The notes under the pieces: generated by a model
The model's database searches: none
Told to the model about the DNA's origin: nothing
What the model saw: only the letters and a program-made list of their open reading frames with translations
Assembly: GCF_018736145.1 (NCBI RefSeq)
Contig: NZ_CP059997.1
Span: forward strand, 488,501 to 552,500
Direction of reading: 5' to 3'
DNA length: 64,000 nucleotides
Source: Amycolatopsis sp. CA-230715
GTDB lineage: Bacteria; Actinomycetota; Actinomycetes; Mycobacteriales; Pseudonocardiaceae
Position numbers and translations under genes: made by a program
Shown: piece after piece, positions 14,839 through 23,191 of the stretch
Layout: each line of letters starts with the position of its first letter
Numbering within the stretch: the first letter of the stretch is position 1

Positions 14839-15339
14839 TTACCTGCCTCGCCCGGCACGGCGGAGCAGGTCCGCGATCGCGGGGAAGTCGTCGTCGAGCC
14901 GCTTGGCCGCTTCGACGAGGTCCTCGTGCTCGGCGACCTCGCGCAGCGCGACGAGGATCGCCCCGTCCTCGGTCGAGCCGGGCGACGGCGTTTCCGCGGC
15001 GGCGACCGGGAAGCTGTCCCTGCCCACCGTCGGGCGCGCGTCGCGGACGTCTTCGAGCGCGGCGAGCAGTGCTTCACGGCGCCCCGAAGCGACGTCGGGG
15101 GTGAGGCACTTGCGCTCCAGCATGATCATCCTGGCCAGTACGACCGGGTTGCCGATCTTCGCCCGCCGCCCGCTCATCACTTGGCTCAGCATCGGCGCGC
15201 TGATGCCGAGCACCTCGGCCAGGAACGCCTGCGACACGTCGAACGCGACCACGAGCCTGCGCACCCTGTCCCCGAGCGGCTCCCCGTACCACTCGCGCTG
15301 CAGCTCGATGTTCCGCTGGACGATCTTGTGGTCCTCCAC
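14839..15339 (-). CDS. HTH (XRE-like) DNA-binding protein
   Basis: The 166-residue product, from GTG 15339 behind GGGAGC, has one helix-turn-helix at residues ~30-60: RLVVAFDVSQAFLAEVLGI then SAPMLSQVMSGRRAKIGNP. The helix-turn-helix pattern and the term SQVMSGRR are typical of Cro/XRE-type domains. The C-terminal half is acidic and helical (AALEDVRDARP, VAEHEDLVEAAKRLDDDFPAIAD), possibly for dimerisation or effector sensing. It ends in TAA, only 3 nt and in the same frame before the 2H phosphoesterase. The pair sits between rpsO and ribF, which are adjacent in mycobacteria. Its target is unknown. Confidence 0.78.
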   Translation of the reverse strand: MEDHKIVQRNIELQREWYGEPLGDRVRRLVVAFDVSQAFLAEVLGISAPMLSQVMSGRRAKIGNPVVLARMIMLERKCLTPDVASGRREALLAALEDVRDARPTVGRDSFPVAAAETPSPGSTEDGAILVALREVAEHEDLVEAAKRLDDDFPAIADLLRRAGRGR

Positions 15340-15460
15340 AGCTCCCGCTCCCCTACCAGCTTCTCCCGATCTCGTTCGGAAAGGCATCTTGCCAGGTGAC
15401 GCGCCCCGGCGTGCGCGGTTCGGGCAGCCGTGCACCCGGATGCACCCGACCGGACGGCGC

Positions 15461-16423
15461 TCAGCCGAGCAGCTTTCTCGTCCGCACGACGTCGTCGTCC
15501 ATCTGCTCCACCAGCTCCTCCGACGAGGAGAACTTCACCATGCCCCGCAGCCGCTCGACGAAGTCGACCGCGACGTGCTGGCCGTAGAAGTCCTCGTCGA
15601 CGTCGAGCACGAACGCCTCGACCCGCCGCTCACGGCCGGAGAACGTCGGGTTCGTGCCCACCGAGACGGCGGCCTTCAACGGCCGGTCCGGCGCGCTGGC
15701 GCGGGTGAACCACGCCGCGTAGATCCCGTCCGCGGGCACCGCCGAGTACCGCGGGCTCGACAGGTTCGCGGTCGGGTAGCCGAGGTCGTGGCCGCGCCCG
15801 TCGCCGCGCACGACGATCCCTTCGAGCCGGTGCGGCCTGCCGAGCGCCTCGGCGGCCGCGGCGACGTCACCGGCGTCGATGCACGACCGGACGTAGGTCG
15901 AGGAGAACGTGATCTCCCCGGGCTCGGCGGGCTGGTCCGGCTGCAGCGTGCCGCCCTGGAGCTCGGCGCCCTGCGCGACGAACCCGAACCGCTTCCCGAG
16001 CGTGCGCAGCAGCGCGACGTCTCCCGCGGCCTTCGCGCCGAAGGTGAAGTTCTCCCCCACGATCACCGCGGCCGCGTGCAGCTTGTCCACCAGCATCTCG
16101 TGCACGAACTCGTGCGCGGGCAGCCGCGAGAGCTCCGGGGTGAACGGCAGCACCGCGAACACGTCGACGCCGAGGCCTTCCACGAGCTCCGCCTTGCGGC
16201 GCAACGTGGTCAGCTGCGCCGGGTGGCTGCCGGGGCGGACCACTTCGGACGGATGCGGGTCGAAGGTGAGCACCACGCTGGGCAGCCCGCGTTCCCGTGC
16301 CACCTCGACCGTTCTGCGGATCAGGGCCTGGTGCCCGCGGTGCACCCCGTCGAAGACACCGATGGTGACCACGCACCGACCCCACCCACCGGGGAGATCC
16401 GACAACCCTCGCCAACGCTGCAC
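15461..16423 (-). CDS. ribF: Bifunctional riboflavin kinase / FAD synthetase
   Basis: RibF phosphorylates riboflavin to FMN and adenylylates FMN to FAD. The 320-residue product has the N-terminal nucleotidyltransferase motif TIGVFDGVHRGHQALI and TFDPHPSEV. The C-terminal riboflavin kinase domain has GRGHDLGYPTANLS and VGTNPTFSG, with E in the RRVEAFVLD strand. GTG 16423 is 6 nt from a TAAGGT -10, predicting a leaderless transcript. The gene follows truB in the same direction, and its promoter overlaps the truB stop codon. No FMN riboswitch is visible. Confidence 0.96.
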   Translation of the reverse strand: MQRWRGLSDLPGGWGRCVVTIGVFDGVHRGHQALIRRTVEVARERGLPSVVLTFDPHPSEVVRPGSHPAQLTTLRRKAELVEGLGVDVFAVLPFTPELSRLPAHEFVHEMLVDKLHAAAVIVGENFTFGAKAAGDVALLRTLGKRFGFVAQGAELQGGTLQPDQPAEPGEITFSSTYVRSCIDAGDVAAAAEALGRPHRLEGIVVRGDGRGHDLGYPTANLSSPRYSAVPADGIYAAWFTRASAPDRPLKAAVSVGTNPTFSGRERRVEAFVLDVDEDFYGQHVAVDFVERLRGMVKFSSSEELVEQMDDDVVRTRKLLG

Positions 16424-16429
16424 GGTGAC

Positions 16430-16435
16430 ACCTTA
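16430..16435 (-). promoter_or_regulatory. -10 element of leaderless ribF, sharing the truB stop codon
   Basis: On the minus strand TAAGGT is followed by GTCACC and then the GTG start of ribF. The first three bases of the hexamer (16435-16433) are the TAA stop of truB. The 6-nt spacing suits leaderless initiation. Confidence 0.6.
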
Positions 16436-17347
16436 TGCCGGGCTGAGCACGACGACCGAACGGGCCACGCCGCCTTCGTCGACGGCGAGCGCCAGCACGC
16501 GGCCGTTCGGATCGAACACCCCGTAGGTGCCGTCGATCCCGGCCGGCGGCACCCTCTGTCCATATTGGACCGCCTTGGCGAGCCCGGTGCCGACGTCGCG
16601 GCGCGGGAAAGCCTTCGCGACCGCCTCGTCGAGCGAAAAGGACAGTTCCGGCTTCTCTTCGAGCTGTTCGAGCGTGCGCGCGGCGGCGAGCGCGAACGGG
16701 CCGACGGTGGTGCGCCGCAACGCGCCGAGGTGGCCGCCGACGCCGAGCCCGGCGCCGAGATCCCTGGCCAGCGCGCGCACGTAGGTGCCCGACGAGCAGT
16801 CCACTACCGCGTCGAGTTCGATCGTGCCCCCTTCGCGGCGAGCGGCGAGGAGGTCGAACCGGTACACCGTGACCGGGCGCGGCGGCAGATCGAGCTCCTC
16901 GCCCGCGCGGACGCGGGCATAGGCGCGCTTGCCGTCGACCTTGACCGCGCTGACCGCGCTGGGCACCTGCTGGATGTCCCCGGTCAGCGTCGCGATCCCG
17001 GCGGCGACGGCCTCGTCGGTCACCGCGGCGACCGCGTCGGCCGACGCTTCGGCGAGTTGCTCGCCGTCGGCGTCGTCGGTGGTGGTCGAGGAGCCGAGGA
17101 CGATCGTCGCGAGGTAGGTCTTGCGGTCCAGCGCGAGGTGCCCGAGGAGCTTGGTGGCCCGTTCGATGCCGAGCACGAGCACGCCGGTGGCCATCGGGTC
17201 GAGCGTGCCGGCGTGGCCGACCTTGCGGGTGCCCATGATGCGCCGGACGCGCGCGACGACGTCGTGGGAGGTCATCCCCGGCGGCTTGTCGACGACCAGG
17301 AGTCCTGGCGGTGGCGGGGGACGACGGGGACCTTTCGGGTGGGACAC
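16433..17347 (-). CDS. truB: tRNA pseudouridine(55) synthase
   Basis: TruB makes pseudouridine 55 in the T-loop of tRNAs. The 304-residue product has the N-terminal GLLVVDKPPGMTSHDVVARV, then HAGTLDPMATGVL with the catalytic Asp, and SAVKVDGKRAYARVRAGEE. The region VDCSSGTYVRALARDLG is also conserved, followed by a C-terminal PUA-like part. The N-terminus has a short Pro-rich stretch before the first strand. It sits between an MFS gene and ribF, all on the minus strand; the TAA stop lies in the ribF -10. Confidence 0.96.
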   Translation of the reverse strand: MSHPKGPRRPPPPPGLLVVDKPPGMTSHDVVARVRRIMGTRKVGHAGTLDPMATGVLVLGIERATKLLGHLALDRKTYLATIVLGSSTTTDDADGEQLAEASADAVAAVTDEAVAAGIATLTGDIQQVPSAVSAVKVDGKRAYARVRAGEELDLPPRPVTVYRFDLLAARREGGTIELDAVVDCSSGTYVRALARDLGAGLGVGGHLGALRRTTVGPFALAAARTLEQLEEKPELSFSLDEAVAKAFPRRDVGTGLAKAVQYGQRVPPAGIDGTYGVFDPNGRVLALAVDEGGVARSVVVLSPA

Positions 17348-17371
17348 GGGCGAAACCCTATCCGGCCGTCC

Positions 17372-18697
17372 TCACGCGGCGGCGGGGACGGCTTCCGGTT
17401 CCCTCGCGTCCCAGCGGCGGCGGGTGATGCGCACCGGGATGTCCTCGCCGCGGGCCTCGGCGGCGAACAGCGTCGCGCGCGTCCGCCGCCACCACACCAG
17501 CATCCGGACCGTGCCGAGTGCCAGCACCGCGACCACGGCCAGCAGCGCGATCCGGAAGTTGCCGCCGGTCCAGCCCAGCAGCAGGCCGACGCTGAGCGCG
17601 GCCACCGTCGTCGCGACGAACCCGCCGACGTTCACCACGCCGGTCGCGGTGCCGACGCGGTGCAGCGGGTTGTAGTCCCTGGCGAGGGCGAACCCGATCA
17701 TCGACGCGGGCCCGCCGAGCGAGAGGAAGGCGAAGGAGGGCACCAGCACGCCCAGCGGCACGGCGCCGGGCCAGCCGAGCAGGACCGCCCACACCGCCGC
17801 CGCGCCGACGAGGTAACCGCCGACGAGCGGCATCCGCAGGGACGGGCGGCCCGCGATGATGCTGCCCACCACCGGCCCGCCGATCATCGAGCCGAACACG
17901 AACACGGTGAGCAGCGCGCTCGCCGTCGCCTTCGGCTGCCCCTGGCCCTGCACCAGGTACGGCACGCCCCACAGCATGGTCAGCACGTTCGGCGCGAACA
18001 TCGTGGTGAAGTGCACCCAGAACCCGAGCCGGGTGCCCGGTATCCGCCACGCGCCCGCGACCTGGCGGCCGAGCGCCTTGACGTCCACCGGTTCGCGCGC
18101 CACGGGCCGCGCTTCCCCTGGCGCGTCACGGATCCCGCGGATCGCGAACACCGCGTACAGCACGGTGATCACGCCGACGGTCAGGAAGGTCGGCGTCCAG
18201 CCTGGCCCGGCGAGCAGGAGCGTCAGCGGGACCGTCGCGGCGAGGTTGCCGACGTAGCCGAGCGCGGTGGTGAAGGAGGTGACGACCGCGTACTGGCGGC
18301 CGGGGAAGTGCGCCGCGATGAGCCGCAGCACGCTGACGAAGGTGAGCGCGTCGCCGAAGCCGAGCACCGCCCTCGCCGCGAGGCCGAGCCCGTAGGAGGT
18401 GGCGAGCGCGAGCAGGATCTGGCCGAGCCCGAGGAACAGCAGCGCCGCGGTGAGCACGCGTCGCGAGCCGTAGCGGTCGACGAGTACCCCGGCCGGGATC
18501 TGCATCGCCGCGTAGACGCCGACCTGCAGCACGGTGAACGTGCCGAGCGCGGCGACGCCGACGCCGAACCGGTCGGCCGCCTGCAGCCCCGCCACCCCGA
18601 AGGAGGTGCGGTGGAAGACGGCGAGCAGGTAGATGGCGGCGGCGGTCAGCCAGATCAGCCACGACTTCGCGGAAGCCCTGGCGGGCGGGGGCGACAC
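17372..18697 (-). CDS. MFS transporter
   Basis: The 441-residue product has about twelve hydrophobic segments. Near helix 2-3 it has the motif A loop AAMQIPAGVLVDRYGSRRV, which fits the major facilitator signature (G-x-x-x-D-R-x-x-R-R). The region VLGFGDALTFVSVLRLIA and the central loop RDAPGEARPVAREPVDV divide two six-helix halves. GTG 18697 is chosen because GGAGG lies 6 nt upstream; a longer frame with a Pro/Arg-rich leader is rejected. The substrate is unknown. A MarR-like palindrome lies about 115 nt upstream. The gene stands between truB and a MATE gene. Confidence 0.85.
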   Translation of the reverse strand: MSPPPARASAKSWLIWLTAAAIYLLAVFHRTSFGVAGLQAADRFGVGVAALGTFTVLQVGVYAAMQIPAGVLVDRYGSRRVLTAALLFLGLGQILLALATSYGLGLAARAVLGFGDALTFVSVLRLIAAHFPGRQYAVVTSFTTALGYVGNLAATVPLTLLLAGPGWTPTFLTVGVITVLYAVFAIRGIRDAPGEARPVAREPVDVKALGRQVAGAWRIPGTRLGFWVHFTTMFAPNVLTMLWGVPYLVQGQGQPKATASALLTVFVFGSMIGGPVVGSIIAGRPSLRMPLVGGYLVGAAAVWAVLLGWPGAVPLGVLVPSFAFLSLGGPASMIGFALARDYNPLHRVGTATGVVNVGGFVATTVAALSVGLLLGWTGGNFRIALLAVVAVLALGTVRMLVWWRRTRATLFAAEARGEDIPVRITRRRWDAREPEAVPAAA

Positions 18698-18810
18698 GGA
18701 GATCCTCCAGGCGGGACGAGGGCGGGAACGGTGCACCCCGCGTCGGCCGGGCGCTGGTCGAGCCCCGGCGCGGACGCGGTCACGAGAGCGTCTTCGTTGC
18801 CGCCTCACCA

Positions 18811-18829
18811 GTTGTATCGCCTAAGCAAC
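18811..18829. promoter_or_regulatory. MarR-like palindromic operator candidate upstream of the MFS gene
   Basis: GTTGTATCGCCTAAGCAAC has GTTG/CAAC ends and a GCCTAAGC core close to the TTGCNTAGGCAA-type sites used by MarR-family repressors. It lies 114 nt upstream of the MFS start in the 172-nt MATE-MFS gap. No regulator gene is adjacent, so any repressor would act in trans. Confidence 0.3.
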
Positions 18830-18869
18830 GCCGAAACATAGCCGTGACCCGCGTGCGATTGCCCACACG

Positions 18870-20195
18870 TCACGCGCGCGCGGGCGGCGCCCCCACCACC
18901 GCCCAGCGGCCGGACCGCCAGCGCCACACCACCGCGGCCAGCCGCAGCAGCATGAACAGCGACAGCCCGGTCCAGATCCCGGCGAGCCCCCAGCCGAGCG
19001 CGAGCGAAACCCAGATCAGCGGCAGGAACCCGATCCCGGCGCTGACCAGCGTTGCGGTGCGCAGGAACGCCGCGTCACCGGCGCCGAGCAGCACCCCGTC
19101 GAGCGCGAACACCACCCCGGCGATGGGTTGCAGCGCAACGAAGAACCACCACGCGTGCGGGATTTCGCCGAGCACGCCGGGATCGGTGGTGAACGCGCGC
19201 GGCAGCACCTGCCACACGGCCGCGAACAGCGCGCACAACGCGCAGCCGAAGATCGCGCCGTACCGGGTGATCTGGGTGGCGACGCCCTTCGCCTGCCCGG
19301 CCGACCCGGCGCCGAGCGCCGCGCCGATCAGCGACTGGGCCGCGATCGCGACCGAGTCGAGCACGAGCGACAGGAACGTCCACAGCTGCAGGACCACCTG
19401 GTGCGCGCCGACCGCCTCGGTCGAGGTGCGCGCGGCGACCGCGGCCGCGGAGACGAAGCACGCCTGGAACGCGAGGCTGCGCAGCACCAGGTCGCGCCCG
19501 AGGCCGAGCTGGGCCCGCATCACCTTCGGCCGCGGCCGCAGCGGGACCTTCTCCCGCACCAGCGCCAGTGCGAACAGCGACGCGGAAACCAGCTGCGCCA
19601 CCACGTTCGCGACCGCCGAGCCCTCCAGGCCCATCCCGGCGGGGTACACCAGCAGCGGGCACAGCACGGCCGAGATCCCGTTGCCCAGCAGCACGTAGCG
19701 CAACGGGCGCACGGTGTCCTGCACGCCGCGCATCCAGCCGTTGCCCGCCATCGTGACCAGGATCAGCGGCGCGCCGAACAACGCGATCCGCAGCCAGGAC
19801 ACCGAGGCCGCCGCGGCGTCGGGGTCGCCGGAGAGCGCGCGCACGATCGGGCCCGCCAGCAGCTGGCCCGCGACGAGCAGCACCACGCCGATCGCCAGCC
19901 CGAGCCAGGTGGCCTGCACGCCCTCGCTGACCGCGTCACCGCGCCTGCCCGCGCCGTGCAGCCGCGCGGTGCGGGACGTGGTGCCGTAGGACAGGAACGT
20001 CAGCTGGGTGGAGATCTGGGAGAGCACCACGCCGCCGAGCGCGAGCCCGGCGAGCGGCACCGCGCCGAGATGCCCCACCACCGCCGTGTCGACGAGCACG
20101 TACAGCGGTTCCGCCGCGAGCACGCCGAGCGCCGGGATCGCCAGCCCGAAAACCCGTTTCGCCGGTACCCGCTCGTCCACCACCGCGCTTGCCAC
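18870..20195 (-). CDS. MATE-family efflux transporter (DinF-like)
   Basis: The 441-residue protein has about twelve membrane segments and MATE features: LAIPALGVLAAEPLYVLVDT AVVGHLG at the N-terminus (split here), then QTLFLSYGTTSRTARLHGAG-type loop and AVGAHQVVLQLWTFLSLVLDS in the second half. MATE proteins expel cationic compounds with Na+ or H+ gradients. The DinF branch commonly neighbours nrnA and infB in actinobacteria, as here. GTG 20195 lies 7 nt past a TAAGGT -10, suggesting its own leaderless promoter in the 38-nt gap after nrnA. Confidence 0.92.
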   Translation of the reverse strand: MASAVVDERVPAKRVFGLAIPALGVLAAEPLYVLVDTAVVGHLGAVPLAGLALGGVVLSQISTQLTFLSYGTTSRTARLHGAGRRGDAVSEGVQATWLGLAIGVVLLVAGQLLAGPIVRALSGDPDAAAASVSWLRIALFGAPLILVTMAGNGWMRGVQDTVRPLRYVLLGNGISAVLCPLLVYPAGMGLEGSAVANVVAQLVSASLFALALVREKVPLRPRPKVMRAQLGLGRDLVLRSLAFQACFVSAAAVAARTSTEAVGAHQVVLQLWTFLSLVLDSVAIAAQSLIGAALGAGSAGQAKGVATQITRYGAIFGCALCALFAAVWQVLPRAFTTDPGVLGEIPHAWWFFVALQPIAGVVFALDGVLLGAGDAAFLRTATLVSAGIGFLPLIWVSLALGWGLAGIWTGLSLFMLLRLAAVVWRWRSGRWAVVGAPPARA

Positions 20196-20202
20196 GGAAC
20201 CG

Positions 20203-20208
20203 ACCTTA
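20203..20208 (-). promoter_or_regulatory. -10 element of a leaderless MATE transcript
   Basis: Minus-strand TAAGGT, spacer CGGTTCC (7 nt), then the GTG at 20195. It lies in the short nrnA-MATE spacer and would permit separate expression of the transporter. Confidence 0.5.
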
Positions 20209-20233
20209 ACGAGCGGGTCCGACAGTTCCCGAC

Positions 20234-21232
20234 CTACAACAGCGGTGCCGTGGCCAACGCCTCACGGATGCGGGCGAGCGCCTCGTCCGCGGTCCCCTGC
20301 AAGGTGCACCCCGCGGCGAGCCGGTGCCCGCCGCCGCCCAGCGCCTTCGCCGCCATCGAGACGTCGATCCGGCCAGCCGAACGCAACGACACCGACCAGC
20401 CCGCGGGCCCCGCGGGCTTGAGGACCGCGGCCACCCCGGCGTCGCGGACGCACCGCACGACGTCGATCACGCCCTCGATCTCCTCCAGCCGCACCGACGC
20501 GGCGGCCTCGATCGAGACGACCGCGTGCACGAATCCGAACCCTTGCGCGCCTTCGGGTTCGAGGCGTGCGGTGGACAGCACCGAGGACAGCATCGGCAGC
20601 CAGGCGAACGGGTGATCGTCGACGATGTCGCGCGCGATCGCGGCCGGGTCCGCGCCCGCCTCGATCAGCCGCGCCGCCGTGTGGTGCGTCGACGGTTTCG
20701 CCAGCCGGAAGCCCGCGGTGTCGGTGACCAGCCCGGCGTACAAGCACGTGGCGACCGGCGCGTCGACCTCCTCGCCGAGCGCGTCGATGAGCTTCAGCAC
20801 CAGCACGACGGTCGCTTCCGCGGCGTCGTCGACGACGTGCCGGGTGCCGTAGCCGAGGTTCGAAGCGTGGTGGTCGACGACGAGCACCTCCCCGCCCGCG
20901 TCCTTGGTCGTGTCCACCCTGGCCGCGAGCACGCCCAGCCGCGCGGGACTCGGCGTGTCGAGCGCGATGAGCAGCGGTTCGGACTCGGGCAGCCGGTCCA
21001 GCGGGGTGAAGAGCCCGTCGACGTCGAGCGGGCGCAGGCTCTCGGGCATTTCGGCCGGTGTCCCGAAGGACACGCGCACCTTCGCCCCGCGCCGGTGCAG
21101 CACCCGGCCGAGCGCGAGCGCGCTGCCGAGCGCGTCGGCGTCCGGGCGCACGTGCGCGAGCAGGGTCACGTCGGTGGCGGTCCTCAGCAGTGCGGCGGCC
21201 TGCTCGATGTCGTGCTGGAGAGAGGTTCCCAT
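20234..21232 (-). CDS. nrnA: DHH-family phosphoesterase, NrnA-like (oligoribonuclease / pAp phosphatase)
   Basis: NrnA degrades short oligoribonucleotides (nanoRNA) and dephosphorylates 3'-phosphoadenosine 5'-phosphate. In mycobacteria it also handles cyclic dinucleotide products. The 332-residue protein has the DHH motifs HVRPDADALGSALAL, ALDTPSPARLG, VDHHASNLGYG and TDTAGFR, and a C-terminal DHHA1 domain ending in the glycine motif GGGGHRLAAGCTL. ATG 21232 is 6 nt past a TAGCTT -10 that overlaps the promoter of the divergent methyltransferase. It precedes the MATE gene as in mycobacteria. Confidence 0.92.
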   Translation of the reverse strand: MGTSLQHDIEQAAALLRTATDVTLLAHVRPDADALGSALALGRVLHRRGAKVRVSFGTPAEMPESLRPLDVDGLFTPLDRLPESEPLLIALDTPSPARLGVLAARVDTTKDAGGEVLVVDHHASNLGYGTRHVVDDAAEATVVLVLKLIDALGEEVDAPVATCLYAGLVTDTAGFRLAKPSTHHTAARLIEAGADPAAIARDIVDDHPFAWLPMLSSVLSTARLEPEGAQGFGFVHAVVSIEAAASVRLEEIEGVIDVVRCVRDAGVAAVLKPAGPAGWSVSLRSAGRIDVSMAAKALGGGGHRLAAGCTLQGTADEALARIREALATAPLL

Positions 21233-21238
21233 GCGGGC

Positions 21239-21248
21239 AAGCTACGCT
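21239..21248. promoter_or_regulatory. Overlapping back-to-back -10 elements of two leaderless genes
   Basis: Plus strand TACGCT (21243-21248) lies 8 nt before ATG 21257. Minus strand TAGCTT (21244-21239) lies 6 nt before ATG 21232. The two hexamers share the same TA step at 21243-21244, in a 24-bp intergenic gap that leaves no room for leaders. Confidence 0.55.
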
Positions 21249-21256
21249 CACCGGCG

Positions 21257-22276
21257 ATGCCCGACTACGCGATCCTCGTCTACCCGTCCGCCAACCGGGT
21301 CTACGCCGACTCCTCGCCCGCACTGCTGCGCGCCGAACTGGCCGTGTTCGGCGGCGCGCTGAGCGCCGAGCCGGTCGAGGTCGGCGAACGCGATCTCGGC
21401 GGCGTCGGCTACGTGACGTTCTCCACCCCGGCACCACTGTCCGAAAAGGACATCGCGCTGCTGTCGAACCTTTCGGCGCTGTACGCGTTGTTCGAATCCG
21501 ACGGCGAGTACCTGAAGCCGGTGCGCCTGTCCCCCGCCGCCGAGTTCGACTCGGACCTGCTGACCATCCAGAAGTACGCGGGCAAGACCAACGAGCTGTT
21601 CACCAAGCTGCTGCTCAACGTCACCCTGCTCGCCGCGGGCACCGCGCCAGGCGACCGGGTACGCGTGCTGGACCCGTTGTGCGGCAGGGGAACCACGCTC
21701 AACCAGGCCATGATGTACGGCTTCGACGGGATCGGGCTCGACGTCGACGGCAAGGATTTCGAGTCCTACGAACACTTCGTGAAGACCTGGCTGCGCACCA
21801 AGCGGGTCAAGCACACCGCGGAGACGATGACCGTGCGGCGCGACAAGGTCCGCCTCGGGCGCAGGCTCGACGTCACCTACGGCGCGACGAAGGAGCGGTA
21901 CAAGGCGGGCGACACCCGCACGATCGCCTACTTCAACTGCGACACGCTCACCGCCGACCAGGTGCTGCGCCCCGGTTCGGCCGATGTCGTGGTCACCGAC
22001 GCCCCGTACGGCGTGCAGCACGGCAGCCACCGCGGCACCGCGCTGGCCAGGAGCCCGCGCGATCTGCTCGCCGCCGCCGTTCCGGTGTGGACGCGCGTGC
22101 TGCGCCCCGGCGGCGCGATGGGCATTTCCTGGAACACCACCGTGCTGCCACGGGAAGAACTCGCCGCGACACTGGCGAAAGCGGGCCTGCGAGTCCACGA
22201 TGGACCGTTCGCGGAGTTCGAACACCGCGTCGACCAGGCCATCCTGCGAGACCTGATCGTCGCCACGAAACCCTAA
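21257..22276 (+). CDS. TRM11-like SAM-dependent RNA/DNA methyltransferase
   Basis: The 339-residue product has an N-terminal ~110-residue part (LVYPSANRVYADSSPALLRAE region) and a Rossmann methyltransferase domain. The SAM loop is VLDPLCGRGTTLNQAMMYGF; the catalytic tetrapeptide region TDAPYGVQHG corresponds to the D/N-P-P-Y motif of amino-methyltransferases. This order is that of Trm11-type tRNA guanine-N2 methyltransferases, though a THUMP domain is not obvious by eye, so the substrate is open. It is probably leaderless. It meets the esterase gene tail-to-tail with a 4-bp overlap, and the two interrupt the nrnA-rbfA adjacency seen in mycobacteria. Confidence 0.85.
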   Translation: MPDYAILVYPSANRVYADSSPALLRAELAVFGGALSAEPVEVGERDLGGVGYVTFSTPAPLSEKDIALLSNLSALYALFESDGEYLKPVRLSPAAEFDSDLLTIQKYAGKTNELFTKLLLNVTLLAAGTAPGDRVRVLDPLCGRGTTLNQAMMYGFDGIGLDVDGKDFESYEHFVKTWLRTKRVKHTAETMTVRRDKVRLGRRLDVTYGATKERYKAGDTRTIAYFNCDTLTADQVLRPGSADVVVTDAPYGVQHGSHRGTALARSPRDLLAAAVPVWTRVLRPGGAMGISWNTTVLPREELAATLAKAGLRVHDGPFAEFEHRVDQAILRDLIVATKP

Positions 22277-23109
22277 CGGCGCAAGTGCTTGCCGGTGAAC
22301 GCCAGGATGTCGGGCATGACCTGCTTCCAGTACTTGTCGGTGTGCCCGCCCGGCGCGAACGCGCTTTCGGCAGGGGCCGCGCCCTGAGCGAGTTTGCGCG
22401 CGGCCTTCACGAACGGGTCGCCGTTGCCGCACCAGACCCCGAGCGGCATCGGTTTCAGCTCGTCGAGGTGGAGCAGCGGCTCGTTGGCTTCCCACTCCTC
22501 GCGGGTCTTGAACACCTTGCGCGCCTTGGCATCGCCCCAGCTGGTGAACAACGCGGGGCTGCACGCCGTCGCGACGCGCAGGTCGCGGTGATCGCGGGCG
22601 TAGCGGAGCGCGCCGAAGGCGCCCATCGAAATGCCGAACACGGCCGACGGCTGCTTGAGGTTCCGGTTGGCCAGCCACGAGGGCAGCTCGGTGGACAGCA
22701 TCCGCTGCGGGTCGTCGCCCGGTTCGGTTTCCACCCAGTAGTGGTCGCCGTCGATCGCGACGACGGCGAACGGCGGCGTCCCGTCCCGCACCACCTGGGT
22801 GAGCGCCTGGGGCAGGCCGAGGGTGAGGAAGTTCCTGGCGTTGGCACCGCGACCGTGCAGGGCGAGGCAGACCGGCAGGTCCGTCGCCGGTACCCCGTCC
22901 GGCACCATGAACACCAGGTCCACGGTCTGGTTGCGGGCGGCGGAGACCACCCGCTCGACCGTGACCGCCGCGGTCAGCGCCGCCGGTTTGACCGGAGGGG
23001 GCGCCGCGGGCGGGCCGGGCTGCGGCGTCTCGGCCGAACAGCCCGCCGCGGCCAGTGCCACCGACGCCCCCGCGGCCAGGAACCCGCGACGGGACAGCTC
23101 GTTGCCCAA
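22273..23109 (-). CDS. Tat-exported lipoprotein esterase (alpha/beta hydrolase)
   Basis: The 278-residue product starts at TTG 23109 behind AGGAG (9-nt spacing). The N-terminus has a twin-arginine motif SRRGFLAAG followed by a lipobox LAAAGC, so the enzyme is probably folded before export and lipid-anchored. The hydrolase domain has the nucleophile elbow GISMG (Ser), a likely acid in GNGDPF and His in GGHTDKYW. LALHGRGANARNF gives the oxyanion region; the pattern resembles S-formylglutathione hydrolase/antigen 85-like esterases. The substrate is unknown. It lies between rbfA and nrnA. Confidence 0.85.
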   Translation of the reverse strand: MGNELSRRGFLAAGASVALAAAGCSAETPQPGPPAAPPPVKPAALTAAVTVERVVSAARNQTVDLVFMVPDGVPATDLPVCLALHGRGANARNFLTLGLPQALTQVVRDGTPPFAVVAIDGDHYWVETEPGDDPQRMLSTELPSWLANRNLKQPSAVFGISMGAFGALRYARDHRDLRVATACSPALFTSWGDAKARKVFKTREEWEANEPLLHLDELKPMPLGVWCGNGDPFVKAARKLAQGAAPAESAFAPGGHTDKYWKQVMPDILAFTGKHLRR

Positions 23110-23191
23110 GTCAGCCAGCTCCTACCGTCTCCACCCGACACGCGGTCATGGACGTTAGACGCCTGGGCCCGCGCTCTGGTTGCGGGTGCGG

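Noticed and set aside
14699..18841. A 1,380-codon plus-strand open frame opposite the 2H, HTH, ribF, truB and MFS genes
   Set aside because: Composition is Arg/Pro/Gly/His rich without any domain. It is a shadow of GC-rich codon usage on the other strand, where five families are recognised.
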